Shown here piece after piece: positions 32,906 to 44,253 of a DNA stretch of 64,000 nucleotides; position 1 is the first letter of the stretch, and each line of letters opens with the position of its first letter. The stretch is from positions 248,001 to 312,000 of the forward strand of contig MU867074.1 of NCBI GenBank assembly GCA_033725935.1. The letters are read 5' to 3'. The notes below the pieces were generated by a model that saw only the letters and a program-made list of their open reading frames with translations, had not been told where the DNA came from and searched no databases. The stretch comes from Cladorrhinum sp. PSN259. Lineage: Eukaryota > Ascomycota > Sordariomycetes > Sordariales > Podosporaceae. A program made the translations under genes and the position numbers.

Positions 32906-35900
32906 GGATCACGGCGCTCGAATCGAATATGTGGAAAGGAGCATAATACTGGGCACCTAACATTTCCTTTGTTTGTTTACTACTAATGCGCACATTTGCG
33001 CAAGATTTTTTTCGTCTATAGTGTCGGTGCTTTTTTCTTCTTCTTTTTTTGGCGTTGGATATAGCTTTGGAATCATGGAGCGATTGCTTTTTTACTACTT
33101 TGGATACTATTGTAATGACAGGCGTCAAAAGTTTTGGACATACATTTTGGATTTGATGGACCAGGCAGCGTTTGCCTGGAGGGAAATGTTGGGAATAAGG
33201 CATGACTGGGTTTAGACTGGGCTGGTTTGGATGGACTGGACGGATCTCATCACATCGGTATCACACAGCTACCCTCGGTAGCATTGGCCATAGCTACCAG
33301 AGAGAAAGCGCATCTACGCGCAAGTTCATTTGTCAGCCATCAATCAATCAATCACTTGGACTTTTGATATCTTGCGATCAACACAGTACGTCTCACAAGT
33401 GACCCCCACGGCCTGGACAAGGGAACTTGAGATTGGCGCAAGGTCCCGAAGGTTGTGCGATCTGCCAAACCTCCCATTGACCCTGGCACTGTGTGTTTGG
33501 ACGGCGATTACCCCGGGGTTCAGTTGACAACACATCAATGTCTTTCCCTTTTCTCGTCTTTTGAAATGATAGCTCTCATCAAAATGACGAGGCGGGGAAC
33601 GCCATGAAATCAAGATTCTTGACCGCTGTCAGCAATGACTTTGACAAGGTCCCTGGCCTATTTAGTGCCTGACTATCATTCAGCCCACATGGAGACTCGG
33701 AATTACATCAATTGGCATGAAGATCACGATGAGAGCTGGTTGATCGGGTCGTGTTTTCTCTCCCAGTCTGCCGGGAATTAAGACACTTTCAGCAACAATA
33801 CGGTAAATTACATTGCTCTTCTCTCCGCTGAACACTGGTAAGGGATTTATTGATTATCAGGTACCGATTCGGAGCTTACCGGCGCCATCCGGTGTGTGAT
33901 GGATCGGTGGTGGAAATTGAAGACTCCTAATTCGAGAAACAAAAGAAAAATAGGTAGAGATTACACCAAGACGAAAGTTGGCATATCATAGTCACACAGA
34001 CCCAATTCAGAACCAACAAGATCCTTGTTCATTACTTACCTATCTTTCTTCAAAAGGATTGATTCAACTACCGCTTTCACATTCAAGTCTCCGGGTGCCG
34101 AATAGGTACCGTGGACGTGGGTTGCTGTTTCCAAGGCCAGCCAGGCTGCATACATAGTAATGCCCAACATATCCTTTTGAGTCTAGTCTCTTCCTTTCCA
34201 CCGCACCGCCTGAAACGCATAGCCAGCACATCATCACGATGCAGCAATCTTGAAGTAACAAAACAATAATTCAGTCGGATTCGGAGTGGTCCCTCCGGAA
34301 ATTTGAAAGGGCTGGAACCCACCCACCATTCATCTTTGATAGTTGAAGACTACTGCACGGTGTGCCAATTCTGGGTTCTGCATATTGGGAAGATACTGTA
34401 GGTATATCGCTTCGTGATTCATCAGTTCTACCGCAAGAACAACAACAATAATAACAAGCCAAATACCCCCGGGGGTCCCGTACGGTTTCCTTATCGGGAA
34501 TCCCAACCCGAATGACTGATGATGGGGGTTCTGATTCTTTTTCTTGTGATACCACCCAACAGCTTCGAAGAAGAAGAAGAAAAAAAACCGGTAACCCGGC
34601 TTCGGCTTCGGCATCGGCTTCTAGAGCGGTGTGTGTATTTGTGCACCATTCCAATTGCTGCTGAATCTCGTATGAAAGCAACTACCCGTTTTTTTGGTGT
34701 TTTTTTGGGGGGGTTTTTCGTGCCGCCATCGAACGAAGTTTGGGAATTTTTCTTCCGTGACCCTCATCTTTCATGATCAGCTCATTCAGTCATGCCGTCA
34801 TTTTGGAACACCTGAGGCCTGGGCAAACAACCGAACCACCACTGATAATAAACAGTGGAAGGCCCAGCCGGCGGACGGCTTCTTCCCACTCCCGTGCCGT
34901 TTCCGTCTCCGTCACTGTTTTTATCTTTCATTTGTTCTTTCTTTCCGTTACCGTGGGGGTTATACTTGAATACAAGGGATCAATACACTGAACACTCACC
35001 GGTTGTCAGTTACACTAGAGATAGCCTGGAACCCAAACTCAGCTAGAACGGTTAATAGTGGGCTGCAAGTTACCAGCTGAAACCAAAGCGGTTTCTTAAC
35101 TAATGGAATTTCTGGGTCATATAGTTCCAGATGCTAAAGCTCGCCCTGTGAAAGTTCTCCAACTGCAGATTCCAGGTTCCCGGTCCCAATACTATCAGGC
35201 GTACATACACCGTACATGATGCTTGCAGCGTTGCGTTGCTTCAGCCTGCGTGGTGCGTTGTGTATCGTGTGTGTTCCAGACCACCCGGTATCAACCCATA
35301 TCGGGTAGACCTTCGCGACGTGCTAACTCATTTGGGATACACACAAACCTCATCGTGAAGGAGTGGGGGATAAAACGACCGGCCGCCGCTAGTCTAACTT
35401 TGCCATCAACTCTGTCAAAAACGCCTCACTCTTTCTGCTTAAAAGTGCTTACGGTGGGTGGTGTGCACATTTGACGGAAGTATCCAGGCGGCGAATACAC
35501 GTCGCAAAAGAAATGAGGTTATTACACCAAAAATAGTCTGGATGACGTTGGGTATCAATACTGATTTCATGTGCTCACATGTGATGAGAGAGAGCATTGA
35601 ACGTCTTCCAATGTCACGGCGGGATGAATGGAAAGGGAGACGGGAGAAGGAGGGGGCGGGGAGGGGACCCTTAACTGACCTCTTTTTTTTTACAGCCCGG
35701 TCGCCCAAGAGACAGAATAGGAAATGCGGAGTGAGATGCGCCTTTCCATGAGAATGTTGGAGGAGCTGAAAGGCGTGAAGGGGTTGCATTTGCGGGCAGC
35801 CCCCCAGCTGAAGCACCGAAGCCCTTTTGCTGTGTTCCAAACAATCACAGAGTTTGGGTCATTTGCTGTGGCGCTTGACTGGTGATCACTCGGATAGGCT

Positions 35901-36689
35901 CCGAAGCAAATAATAGCATAATATTCTGACCTGATCATGAACCGAACGAGGCTTTGTAAGTATGGGTGGATGGTGAAGTAATATTGTGAAGGGCTGGAGA
36001 TTGTTGGCGTTGGTATCAGCTGATTTCTAATGCAATGGAACATTGCGACTTCAAATGTGGATGACCGGTGAAGCCATCTTAGGTAAGGCATGTGAGCGGA
36101 ACCTCGACTTCGCAAAGAGTCCCAAATGGCTGTCTTCGCGGGGAAAAAGAGGTGCAGTCAGACTGGATGGATCCGTCCCGTTGAGGAGAATGGTTGAAAT
36201 AGAGCTTAGTGCTCTTTTCCCCATCGCTGAACCATTCTCCAGTCGTGCTTGTATCGCGCTTAATACCTAGTTCCAACATTTTAACGTTTCAAATCAGTAT
36301 GACTTCATACCATGTGATGAGAATTGGAAAAAGAAGATGGGAGTGTTGAAGAAAGGGTGGACCCTGTGACGAGTTCCCCAAAATAGTTGAGTGGGGAAAG
36401 CTTCTGATGATCGACAGGAGTATTCATATTCTGATTCGTCAGCCTTGCAAGCAGCCACCGAAGAGGAAGCTCTTGTGGAGTCGTGGCATCTCTCCAACTC
36501 CCTGGTTGCTTGTCAGCCTTGCTATTCCCCAATCTCCAACTGACATCAGCGAAAGGGAACAGATGGCCTCTTCGTATGATTTCGCTGTGCCATTGTCGCC
36601 GCGCAACAACACTTTCATGGGTGGCGAATAATTTAATACACTCTTTTTTTAGCTGTGGACGCGAATCAGCAGTATTTTCTTTCATTATA
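32906..36689. other. Gene-poor region (3.8 kb)
   Basis: Space between two plus-strand genes. Holds the 3' flank of the disordered-protein gene and the promoter of alg5. Only short, unrecognisable frames occur on either strand. I see no repeat family, RNA gene or transposon remnant by eye. Confidence 0.55.
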
Positions 36690-37973
36690 ATGGCAACAAA
36701 CAACGAACGGCTCCTCTCGGCGCTAGAGCAGCTGGTCTCGCTCTTCTTCCAAACGGCCCGGGAGAGACCCTTCCGTTTATTTTGTCTTCTTATCTGCCCC
36801 CTTGCAGCTCTAGGCATCTGCTCTGTCTACATACTCTTACACCTCCTCGCGCCGAAACCGAGGCTTCCATATCCATCCGAAAAGACATACATCACCACAA
36901 ACTCAGACGGAACCGTCAGCGATCCTCGTCCTCTGCCATGTTGGTTCGACCGCTGGCGCGCCGAAGGCCGCCTTAAAGAACTCGAACATCCCAATTCGGT
37001 CCCTGAAGGCTTTCCCGTTCCTTCGCAACCGCCAATCGAGCCCGCCGAAGTAGAAATAAGCGTCGTGGTGCCGGCCTACAATGAAGCAGAGCGCATCGAG
37101 GCTGGGTTGAAGGAGATGGTGGAATATCTGGACGCTACCTTTGGCCGGCCTTCAACCACCGCACCAATGAAACAACAAAAGAACTCTCGTCCTTCTACAC
37201 CGCACCGTATTGTCTTCAAATCAACCCCCGCGCAAACCCCACCACCGAAGGGTTACGAAATTCTAGTAATCAACGACGGCTCTTCAGACGATACAGTCAA
37301 GGTCTGCCTCAAATTCTCAGCCAAACATAATCTCCACGACATCATCCGCGTCGTCACCCTAAACAAAAACCGCGGCAAAGGAGGAGGCGTAACCCACGGC
37401 CTTCGACACGTCAGAGGTCGGTACGCGGTATTCGCAGACGCAGACGGCGCATCCAAATTCAGCGACCTCGGTCGTCTAATAGAAGGCTGCGAGGACGTGG
37501 TGGACGGTTCCAATCGAGGCGTAGCAATCGGGAGTCGCGCCCACCTCGTCGGTTCAGAAGCGGTGGTCAAGCGCTCCGCTATTCGGAATTTCCTGATGCG
37601 AAGCTTTCACTTTGTCCTCATGATCTTGACACCGCCAGCTACATCAAGGATAAGAGACACCCAATGCGGGTTTAAATTGTTCTCGCGAGCTGCGCTGCCG
37701 CATATAGTGCCCTACATGCACGCTGAGGGCTGGATCTTCGACATTGAGATGTTGATGCTTGCCGAGTCGGCACCCGCTACTCCCGTGCTGAACCACGAAG
37801 GGGAAGTGATTGGTACTAGTGCGGGCATCAAAGTTGCTGAGGTGCCTGTGGGGTGGCATGAGGTCGAAGGGAGCAAGATGAACTTGGTGAAGGATAGTAT
37901 CAGGATGGCTGTGGGATTGGCTGTGCTGAGGGCTAGTTGGATGCTGGGTGTCTATAGGAGGCGGCTGACATGA
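36690..37973 (+). CDS. alg5: Dolichyl-phosphate beta-glucosyltransferase (Alg5)
   Basis: ER enzyme that moves glucose from UDP-glucose to dolichyl phosphate, the glucose donor for the lipid-linked oligosaccharide of N-glycosylation. Single exon, 427 residues. An N-terminal membrane anchor (about residues 30-55, FCLLICPLAALGICSVYILL) is followed by a GT-A family 2 domain. Motifs: EISVVVPAYNEAERI, EILVINDGSSDDT, NKNRGKGGGVTHGL, FADADGASKF and DTQCGFKLF. The open frame extends upstream, but the ATG at 36690 (MATNNERLL) gives the expected length and places the membrane anchor near the N-terminus. A short insertion rich in Ser/Pro/Gln (about residues 155-180) precedes the nucleotide-binding strand. 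The plain dolichol-phosphate mannose synthase is shorter and lacks this arrangement. Confidence 0.93.
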   Translation: MATNNERLLSALEQLVSLFFQTARERPFRLFCLLICPLAALGICSVYILLHLLAPKPRLPYPSEKTYITTNSDGTVSDPRPLPCWFDRWRAEGRLKELEHPNSVPEGFPVPSQPPIEPAEVEISVVVPAYNEAERIEAGLKEMVEYLDATFGRPSTTAPMKQQKNSRPSTPHRIVFKSTPAQTPPPKGYEILVINDGSSDDTVKVCLKFSAKHNLHDIIRVVTLNKNRGKGGGVTHGLRHVRGRYAVFADADGASKFSDLGRLIEGCEDVVDGSNRGVAIGSRAHLVGSEAVVKRSAIRNFLMRSFHFVLMILTPPATSRIRDTQCGFKLFSRAALPHIVPYMHAEGWIFDIEMLMLAESAPATPVLNHEGEVIGTSAGIKVAEVPVGWHEVEGSKMNLVKDSIRMAVGLAVLRASWMLGVYRRRLT

Positions 37974-38436
37974 GATTTGTTTTCAGCAGCAGCAGTATTT
38001 TGATTCCGTTTGTCTTTTTTCTGTGTTTATTCTGTTCTGCTTGCAGGCCATAAGGGAAGTATAGCAGTTTCAAGTTGAACTTTACATCGATCCGATATAT
38101 ATAGAAATATATATAAGATTTTGTGCTTGCACATATGTTTATCAGTCGTTGAATACCCTCAAAATGAAAATAACAAAAGCTGAGTATATATGATATGAAT
38201 ATTTACATCACAATATGTACATCCATACACCAAAAACCAAACCCCACTAAAATATCCTTTCAACATCTCTTCATTACCATTAATTACAAAGCTCCATATC
38301 CATAGCCTCCCCCCATCGACCCCAAATTATTAGTCTTGAACGAATTCTCACCACCCAATTTCCGAGGCCCCCCCCTCCCCTTTGTGTTTTTCTTTCTTGC
38401 TGGTTCCCTCCTCCCATTTTCGTTTTCTGCCACCAT
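37974..38436. other. Tail-to-tail spacer
   Basis: Convergent spacer between alg5 and erg1. AT-rich with ATATATAGAAATATATATAAG near 38095-38115, likely 3'-processing sequence. No gene. Confidence 0.6.
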
Positions 38437-39945
38437 TCACCTCAACTCCGTTCCAAAAACAGGCAAAAACACCACGCAAGCCTTCCACAAGATCATCAGA
38501 GCCTGAATAAACGCCAACGGCAGCTTCCAGATTCCCAGCAGGCTCCCACCACAAACGTCGACGGTATTCATCCAAATAGCCAGGAACGCCACGGTAAAGA
38601 AATGGCTCGCCAGAGTCAGAGGTCTCCTCAGCATGCCGCCCAACATGGCTGCGGGCTCGTCCGTCATGCCCAGCTGGAAGTACCTGAAGCATCCCCTCTG
38701 CAGTGCCCTAAGCTGCCAGTCGTTCGCTGCGAAGAGAGAGTACAAAGCTTGAGCGAGCACGTTAATAATGCTCGTCAGGGTCTTGCGTTTCCAGTGGAAT
38801 TCAGCCATGGCGGCGTGGACTGCCTTGTGGTTGCTGAACGAGGGCACGACATTTGGGTGGAGGAGCTCGGAGAGAGTGAGTGCGTCGTTGAATGCCACCG
38901 TCATGCCTCCACCCGTCAGGGGATGACGCATGTTATGTGCGTCTCCGAGAACAAGCACGCCATCATTGTGGACTTGTTTCGAGGATGGCAGCCACGAGTT
39001 TGGCATAGACTTGGGGATCTTGCCATCTGCAAGCGCGCGAATGACTGAAGGCTGGACGTGTTTCGGCAAAGCCGGGAGAATGACGTTCTGGATATACCCT
39101 CTCACACCGCCGTTTGCTGGTGAAGCTGCGGGCGTGTCAAGAGGCACATCTATGAGCGCGCGAGTCTCGTGCGTGCCGATTTGATAGAGGAGAACCACGG
39201 ACGCGTCACCAATACAGACGTGGCCGTATCCTTGTGGTGGGAAGGGGCAGTCGATCAATTCGAGGGCATAGAATTTTGAGCGGATGACGGGGGTTTTGTT
39301 GAGCAGGTCCTTGCGAAATTTTGAGGCGTATCCATCAGCAATGATTGTGAGGTCTCCAAAGAAGCATTCTCTCTTCTTCTCATTGGTTTCCTTATCGACT
39401 GTGGTGCGGGTTTCTACGCCCAAAACGGCGGGGGTGTGTTCGCCCTTAATTGTGGAAACGACTTCCGTCTCGAAGATGGTGATGTTGGAATGTGCCTGAC
39501 ATGCTTCACGGAGCTTCATGATGAAGCGTCCGTGGTGAAACCCGCGGCCCTCTGGGCGAGGGATGAGAGCCTTCTTCTCATTGTTGTCATCGTCTGATGG
39601 GAATATGACTTCTCCCTTGTTGTTCATGACCGGGTAGGGGAATGCGCAGTCGTCATCGCGGTATATGACGTGGTAGCCGTAGCAAGGGATTGCATCGATT
39701 CCGTCGAGACACTTGCCGAGACCGAGTTTCTTAAGGGCGTCGACACCGCCGGGTTGGAGAAGTTCGCCCACGATTCTGTCGGGTTCGTGCATCCACCGCT
39801 CGAGGAGGATGACGCTGCGGCCTTGGTTGGCGAGCGCATACGCGACGGCGCATCCAAAAATGCCTGCGCCTACTACTACCACATCGGCTTCGTGATGGAG
39901 TTCACGGCGCTCCCGGAGGAGTTCGGAGGCTGTTGGGGTGGCCAT
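38437..39945 (-). CDS. erg1: Squalene epoxidase (squalene monooxygenase, Erg1)
   Basis: FAD-dependent ER monooxygenase that converts squalene to 2,3-oxidosqualene, the first oxygen-requiring step of ergosterol synthesis and the target of allylamines. Single exon, 502 residues. The Rossmann motif is VVVVGAGIFG (GxGxxG at residues 26-31), then SVILLER. The enzyme-specific ELLQPGG follows. The DG motif reads IADGYASKFRK and the second FAD site VLVLGDAHNMRHPLTGGG. The C-terminus is hydrophobic, matching the membrane-associated helices of the family. The open frame continues upstream without an ATG, so MATPTASELL at 39945 is the start. An insertion around DDDNNEKKALIPRPEG separates parts of the substrate domain. 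Confidence 0.95.
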   Translation of the reverse strand: MATPTASELLRERRELHHEADVVVVGAGIFGCAVAYALANQGRSVILLERWMHEPDRIVGELLQPGGVDALKKLGLGKCLDGIDAIPCYGYHVIYRDDDCAFPYPVMNNKGEVIFPSDDDNNEKKALIPRPEGRGFHHGRFIMKLREACQAHSNITIFETEVVSTIKGEHTPAVLGVETRTTVDKETNEKKRECFFGDLTIIADGYASKFRKDLLNKTPVIRSKFYALELIDCPFPPQGYGHVCIGDASVVLLYQIGTHETRALIDVPLDTPAASPANGGVRGYIQNVILPALPKHVQPSVIRALADGKIPKSMPNSWLPSSKQVHNDGVLVLGDAHNMRHPLTGGGMTVAFNDALTLSELLHPNVVPSFSNHKAVHAAMAEFHWKRKTLTSIINVLAQALYSLFAANDWQLRALQRGCFRYFQLGMTDEPAAMLGGMLRRPLTLASHFFTVAFLAIWMNTVDVCGGSLLGIWKLPLAFIQALMILWKACVVFLPVFGTELR

Positions 39946-40932
39946 GGGTTTCGTGTCTTCTCGCCGCGTATGTTCCTCTTCTTCCTTTTCCTTGATTATA
40001 CCGCTGGTTAGGTATCGGAGTTCGAAGGGCGCACTGGCAGTCGGGCGATGCTCCAATTAAACAGGGATTATAGAGGTTATTGATCGAACACGTTCGGCGT
40101 GTATTAAAAAGTGTAACGTGGATGCGAAGCTGGGGAGGCTCGAGACTTAAAAAAGAATTATTATAGAAGCTCTAGGTATTGGAACCTTTTCACTCTGAAA
40201 AAAAGTCAATTCGTTCAATTGGATCTCCGATCGCGTTTTTGTAGTGCTGAATTAGAAAAAAAAAAAAAGTATTGAAAAAGGGGGACCAAAATCGATCGAT
40301 TCGCGTGGTGGTTCAGAAATACCAAAAAAGAACCCCAGACCTGTTCGGACGACTTTTGTTCGCGGTTGAGATTGTTCCAACCGATCTTGCTCACAAATCG
40401 TCCCATCGCGGGAGGCACCGTTGATTCCCCCTGGCGAGGACCAGCCAATCACTGGCGCCACCGCCTGCGGGATACCCCTGTCTTTTCCAGCGCTTTCCCC
40501 TGACCGGCACTTTTCGCTTTTCACGTGTCAGTCGATGGCCAAGACCTGATCGACTGGAATGGCCATCGAGTGGCCTGTTGCTTCCCAGAGAGCCGTCCCT
40601 GAAAATGACCCACCAATACAGTCCAGAATCATTGGTTGGAAGCAAGGCTGCGGAACTGCATTCCGTCTCCAACCCCGTCCGAGTTGTTATTGTTTAAAGA
40701 AGACGTCGTCGTGTCTTAAGACAATGTGTTCAGTGAACACTCTTCACCAAGGTGTGCATCTATATATACATCACCCACTGTGTAATCAAATCATGTATCA
40801 TTTTCCGTATATTCACTTCCCCGTGTGCCTCTCCGCCATGTCTGTCCGAATATAAACCAGCTTAAATGTATATACAGAACCAAGGGGATATTTTTGCTTC
40901 CATTGGCCTTCTTGACACAGATAATCCTGTAT
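39946..40932. other. erg1 upstream region and PPR-gene 3' flank
   Basis: Tandem spacer on the minus strand. The erg1 promoter is CCAAT-rich. The right end holds the 3' flank of the PPR gene. No gene is seen. Confidence 0.6.
40053..40635 (-). promoter_or_regulatory. CCAAT-rich upstream region of erg1
   Basis: Six CCAAT pentamers in either orientation at 40053, 40178, 40218, 40445, 40613 and 40631 (first base of each). They lie about 108-690 bases before the erg1 start. Roughly one would be expected by chance in this length. Function as CCAAT-binding-complex sites is inferred. Confidence 0.45.
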
Positions 40933-43900
40933 CTAATAGACCTCTAGCACCGGTGGAGGTGGATCAGGAATTCGATCTTGCTGGCCACCAACAGTGCCTG
41001 AAAGAGAAGCGCTACCACGTTCAGTGGCAGGAAACGGGTACTGCTTACGCTCCTCCTCCGTCACCAAAAATCCTTGCAGCCCCGCTTCCATACGCATCAT
41101 CTCCTCCGCCTCCTCGCCCATAATCATTGCCTTCCCCTTCTTCTTCCCATTAGGGCCACCGCCCAACCAGGCAATATCATCAAAATCCACCGGATCCCTT
41201 CCAGCATCCAGCGCAGCCTGCCTCATAATCTCCAAGGCCTCCTTATCCATCCTTTTTGCGTCATCACTGAGCTTCTTCCTCTCCTTCTTCAAGAACCGCA
41301 TCGCATTGTTGATTAAGGCATGTCCCTCTGACTGGTCCCCAGGCATCACTCCAGGTGCACCGTACCTCACTTGCCTCAGCCTCAACCTTGCTTCTCTGAG
41401 TGCGTAAATCATCGGTGTCTCATCCCTATAGTTCTTATCAAGCCCCTTTTGGATCACCTCCGCCAGTAGTTGCAGATTCCCCAGCCGCGCAGCCGAAATA
41501 CATAACACCTTGAAATTGCCTAAACTATAGCACGGTTCAGCGCCCTTTGCTTTGGCCGCTTGAAGGGCGTACTCAATCGCTGCGTTGGGTTGGCGGGCCT
41601 TGAGGCAGGTAAACGCAGCAAGCATGAGGGACTCATGCGTGAGCTCCAGCCCGCCCTTCTTGAACTTTTCTAGAATCGCCTTGACGGCAGGCAGCGCCGC
41701 TTCGTCATACTCAAACTTCATGTTGCCTATCTGCACAGCAAGGAGATAGTTGATCGCGCCCGTGACTTCCTTGCCTTCGTCCTTGAGTTGGCGAACTAGT
41801 TCAAATGCCCTAGTGAGATTCTGGCTGTCCATCTGCAGCAGTGCCTTGAGCGCCAGCCGCAGCACGTACTCGTGGAACGGGAGGCGCTTCTCGACCGTGA
41901 CTTTCCTGTATAAGAGCCACGCGCTTCTAGGACAGCCACAGACTAATTTTGCCCTCATCTCTTCGATCAGCTGCCTATTGGTCCTTTGATTGGCATGGAT
42001 TGGAACTTTGGGGGAGACTTTGTGTTTCGTAAGCCTCAGAGATAAGAGCCGTCCAATTGCCGCTGAGCCGCCGTATCTTGAGGCAGTGACGGCAGCTTTC
42101 GCCATAAACTGTTCTGTGTGCTCGTCGATAAAGTCTGGGCTCAGTTCTCTGAGCTTTCGAAAGAGCGTGCGGAGATCTCTGAATGGCATGTTCCAGTGTC
42201 GCCTGATGTTTACCAAAATAGCATTACTAAACGCAGCGTCCACCTTAAATCCTGAATGCGCGCAATAATCAAGCCATCCAACGATAGAGTCAACATCTCT
42301 CAACTTGGCATATTCCTTTGCCATAAGTGTGACAAGGAATTTGTTGACAGGCACATTAAACTCGGCCATATAGAGCCTCATGAAGTTGTCAGTCTCGTTG
42401 ACTGTGTGGTGTTCGGCATAAATCTTGAGAACCGGGACAAAAGTCTTGCCATACATTTCCATAGCCTTGGGGTCGGTTTTATCCACCTCCATCGCCCCAA
42501 AGGTCTTGCGGACGTCCTCCCAGTTGCCCTTCTTCGCATGATATTTGGCAAATACACCGAGCATGCGCACATTGGACTCTAAAACTAGCCCTTGCACAAC
42601 CGCAGAGTCAAAGTAGGAACGGGCCTTGTTCTCATCGCCTGCCTCGAGGGATAACTCGACCATAATGCGAAAAATGCTTTCCGGATCCAACACTACCCTC
42701 GACAAGTCGTCCTCGGCCCCCAGGTGCTGAAAAAGAGCCTCTGTCTGGTCAAAGTCGCCGTACCTCTTCCAATGCGCCGCCAACAGCTCAACAACCCATC
42801 GCGAATTCAGGCGCATGCTTCCTAGACTTTCAGCGCACAATTTGCATAGACCTTTGAGAACGTGGTCCGCACGATGATTGTTCGCGCTTTTGACGCAATT
42901 TACCACGATGTTGGCAACCTCTATTATCGACACAGGCGTCTGAGGGGCTCTCTGGTACGTCCAGAGAAACGTCTCAATGGCAGCTGTGCAACTCATCGCT
43001 TCATAGAGCTTCGTTATGAACCACTGCGTCAGGCTATGAGAAGCATTGTCCGCGGCGAGCGCGAGATTGTTGCAGCGCTGAAATAGGTATCTCCATTGTC
43101 TGCGCCAGATCACGTTGACGAGATCTGCCATTTCAAGCAGCTTCGCACCAACTTTGTATAACCTAAAATCAGGCGCTACCACCTCGTATTTCGCCATGAA
43201 TATTTGGTATAGTATGTCCAACTTCGCATTGTAAGCGTGTTTGCCAGAGTCCGGGGAGCCAGCTTCCACGATAAGGGCTTCTAACAGTGAAGCTGGATCG
43301 TGGGCGACGTAATGACCTTGGCTGATAGGACCACGCTTCACTACCTGGCCGAGGATGGTTGCCGCATCATCGATTCTCCCCAACTCCTGACATGTCTTGC
43401 ATAGTCGTGCCGTTGCACCCAACCATTGGGCGTCCTGGTTGTCCGGTGCAACATTAGCCTCGAAAGCATCAAGTACATTTCGAATGGCGGCGGCCAGTTC
43501 CCGATAGTTTTTTGTGTCGCAAGCATGATGAACTTTGGCCAGAAATCCATGATTACTTGGGAATTGGCTCTCCTTCATTTCCCCAGAGGCTGGTTGAGAC
43601 CATGTGGGCATTCCAATGGACCCAATATTGGGAGGCTCAAAGGGGGACGGTTTTGAATTTTCTGGTTCCTTCAAACACGCAAAAGGCTCCCGCGGCTGCG
43701 TTTCCGAGAGCATGGTCGGCGCTGACTCGGACGTATTAGGAGACAAGACTGCCAGTTTCGGTCCTTGAGAGGAGGTCGAGGAAAGCTTGAATGTATTCGG
43801 TTGCAGATTCTCCACTGGCGCAGATGTAGCACTTGCTGCTATGAGAACTGCAAAAGGATCATTTTGCTTCTCATTCTCAGCGGATACAGCCGGTCTGGAC

Positions 43901-44253
43901 CCAAGAGAACCTTCTTTTCCGGCTTCCACTGCCTCTGTCACTTTCACCCCTTCATCGTGCGCCTTTTGTCGTCCTGGTGATGCCGTATTTTCTTCTCCAT
44001 CTTCTCGTGGTGGCTTGAACAGGCTGGCGTCTACTACTACTTCCTGCTCCAAAGCTGCAGCGAGGGCTTTCCCTCCAGAGTGATATTTCCGACATGACTT
44101 TATTTTGTCACCATTGTTGATTACCCGCACGGCGTTGTTTATTCGGCGGCGGCGGTCCTCGACGATCAAAGCAATAGTGCAGGAAGTGCCCAGTGCCAGT
44201 CCTCGAAGGACAGTCAAGGCAGCCTTCGAGGGGACGGGAAGCGAAGATGGCAT
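40933..44253 (-). CDS. Large pentatricopeptide-repeat protein, probably mitochondrial
   Basis: Single-exon gene of 1106 residues. The N-terminus (MPSSLPVPSKAALTVLRGLA) is basic and free of acids over 30 residues, followed by a short hydrophobic stretch and RRRRI, fitting a mitochondrial presequence. Residues about 75-230 are low-complexity and probably disordered. From about 230 onward the protein is built of helix pairs of roughly 35 residues, with typical PPR phrasing such as SRWVVELLAAHWKRYGDFDQTEALF, then AGDENKARSYFDSAVVQGL and KGNWEDVRKTFGAME. The C-terminus has a basic KERKKLSDDAKRMDKEA helix. Ascomycete proteins of this size and build include Cya5/Pet309-like factors that control mitochondrial mRNAs. 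I cannot say which target this one has, so no symbol is given. Confidence 0.8.
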   Translation of the reverse strand: MPSSLPVPSKAALTVLRGLALGTSCTIALIVEDRRRRINNAVRVINNGDKIKSCRKYHSGGKALAAALEQEVVVDASLFKPPREDGEENTASPGRQKAHDEGVKVTEAVEAGKEGSLGSRPAVSAENEKQNDPFAVLIAASATSAPVENLQPNTFKLSSTSSQGPKLAVLSPNTSESAPTMLSETQPREPFACLKEPENSKPSPFEPPNIGSIGMPTWSQPASGEMKESQFPSNHGFLAKVHHACDTKNYRELAAAIRNVLDAFEANVAPDNQDAQWLGATARLCKTCQELGRIDDAATILGQVVKRGPISQGHYVAHDPASLLEALIVEAGSPDSGKHAYNAKLDILYQIFMAKYEVVAPDFRLYKVGAKLLEMADLVNVIWRRQWRYLFQRCNNLALAADNASHSLTQWFITKLYEAMSCTAAIETFLWTYQRAPQTPVSIIEVANIVVNCVKSANNHRADHVLKGLCKLCAESLGSMRLNSRWVVELLAAHWKRYGDFDQTEALFQHLGAEDDLSRVVLDPESIFRIMVELSLEAGDENKARSYFDSAVVQGLVLESNVRMLGVFAKYHAKKGNWEDVRKTFGAMEVDKTDPKAMEMYGKTFVPVLKIYAEHHTVNETDNFMRLYMAEFNVPVNKFLVTLMAKEYAKLRDVDSIVGWLDYCAHSGFKVDAAFSNAILVNIRRHWNMPFRDLRTLFRKLRELSPDFIDEHTEQFMAKAAVTASRYGGSAAIGRLLSLRLTKHKVSPKVPIHANQRTNRQLIEEMRAKLVCGCPRSAWLLYRKVTVEKRLPFHEYVLRLALKALLQMDSQNLTRAFELVRQLKDEGKEVTGAINYLLAVQIGNMKFEYDEAALPAVKAILEKFKKGGLELTHESLMLAAFTCLKARQPNAAIEYALQAAKAKGAEPCYSLGNFKVLCISAARLGNLQLLAEVIQKGLDKNYRDETPMIYALREARLRLRQVRYGAPGVMPGDQSEGHALINNAMRFLKKERKKLSDDAKRMDKEALEIMRQAALDAGRDPVDFDDIAWLGGGPNGKKKGKAMIMGEEAEEMMRMEAGLQGFLVTEEERKQYPFPATERGSASLSGTVGGQQDRIPDPPPPVLEVY

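Noticed and set aside
16710..39945. Ergosterol gene cluster
   Set aside because: Only two pathway genes 21 kb apart with unrelated genes between them. This is loose proximity, not a cluster.
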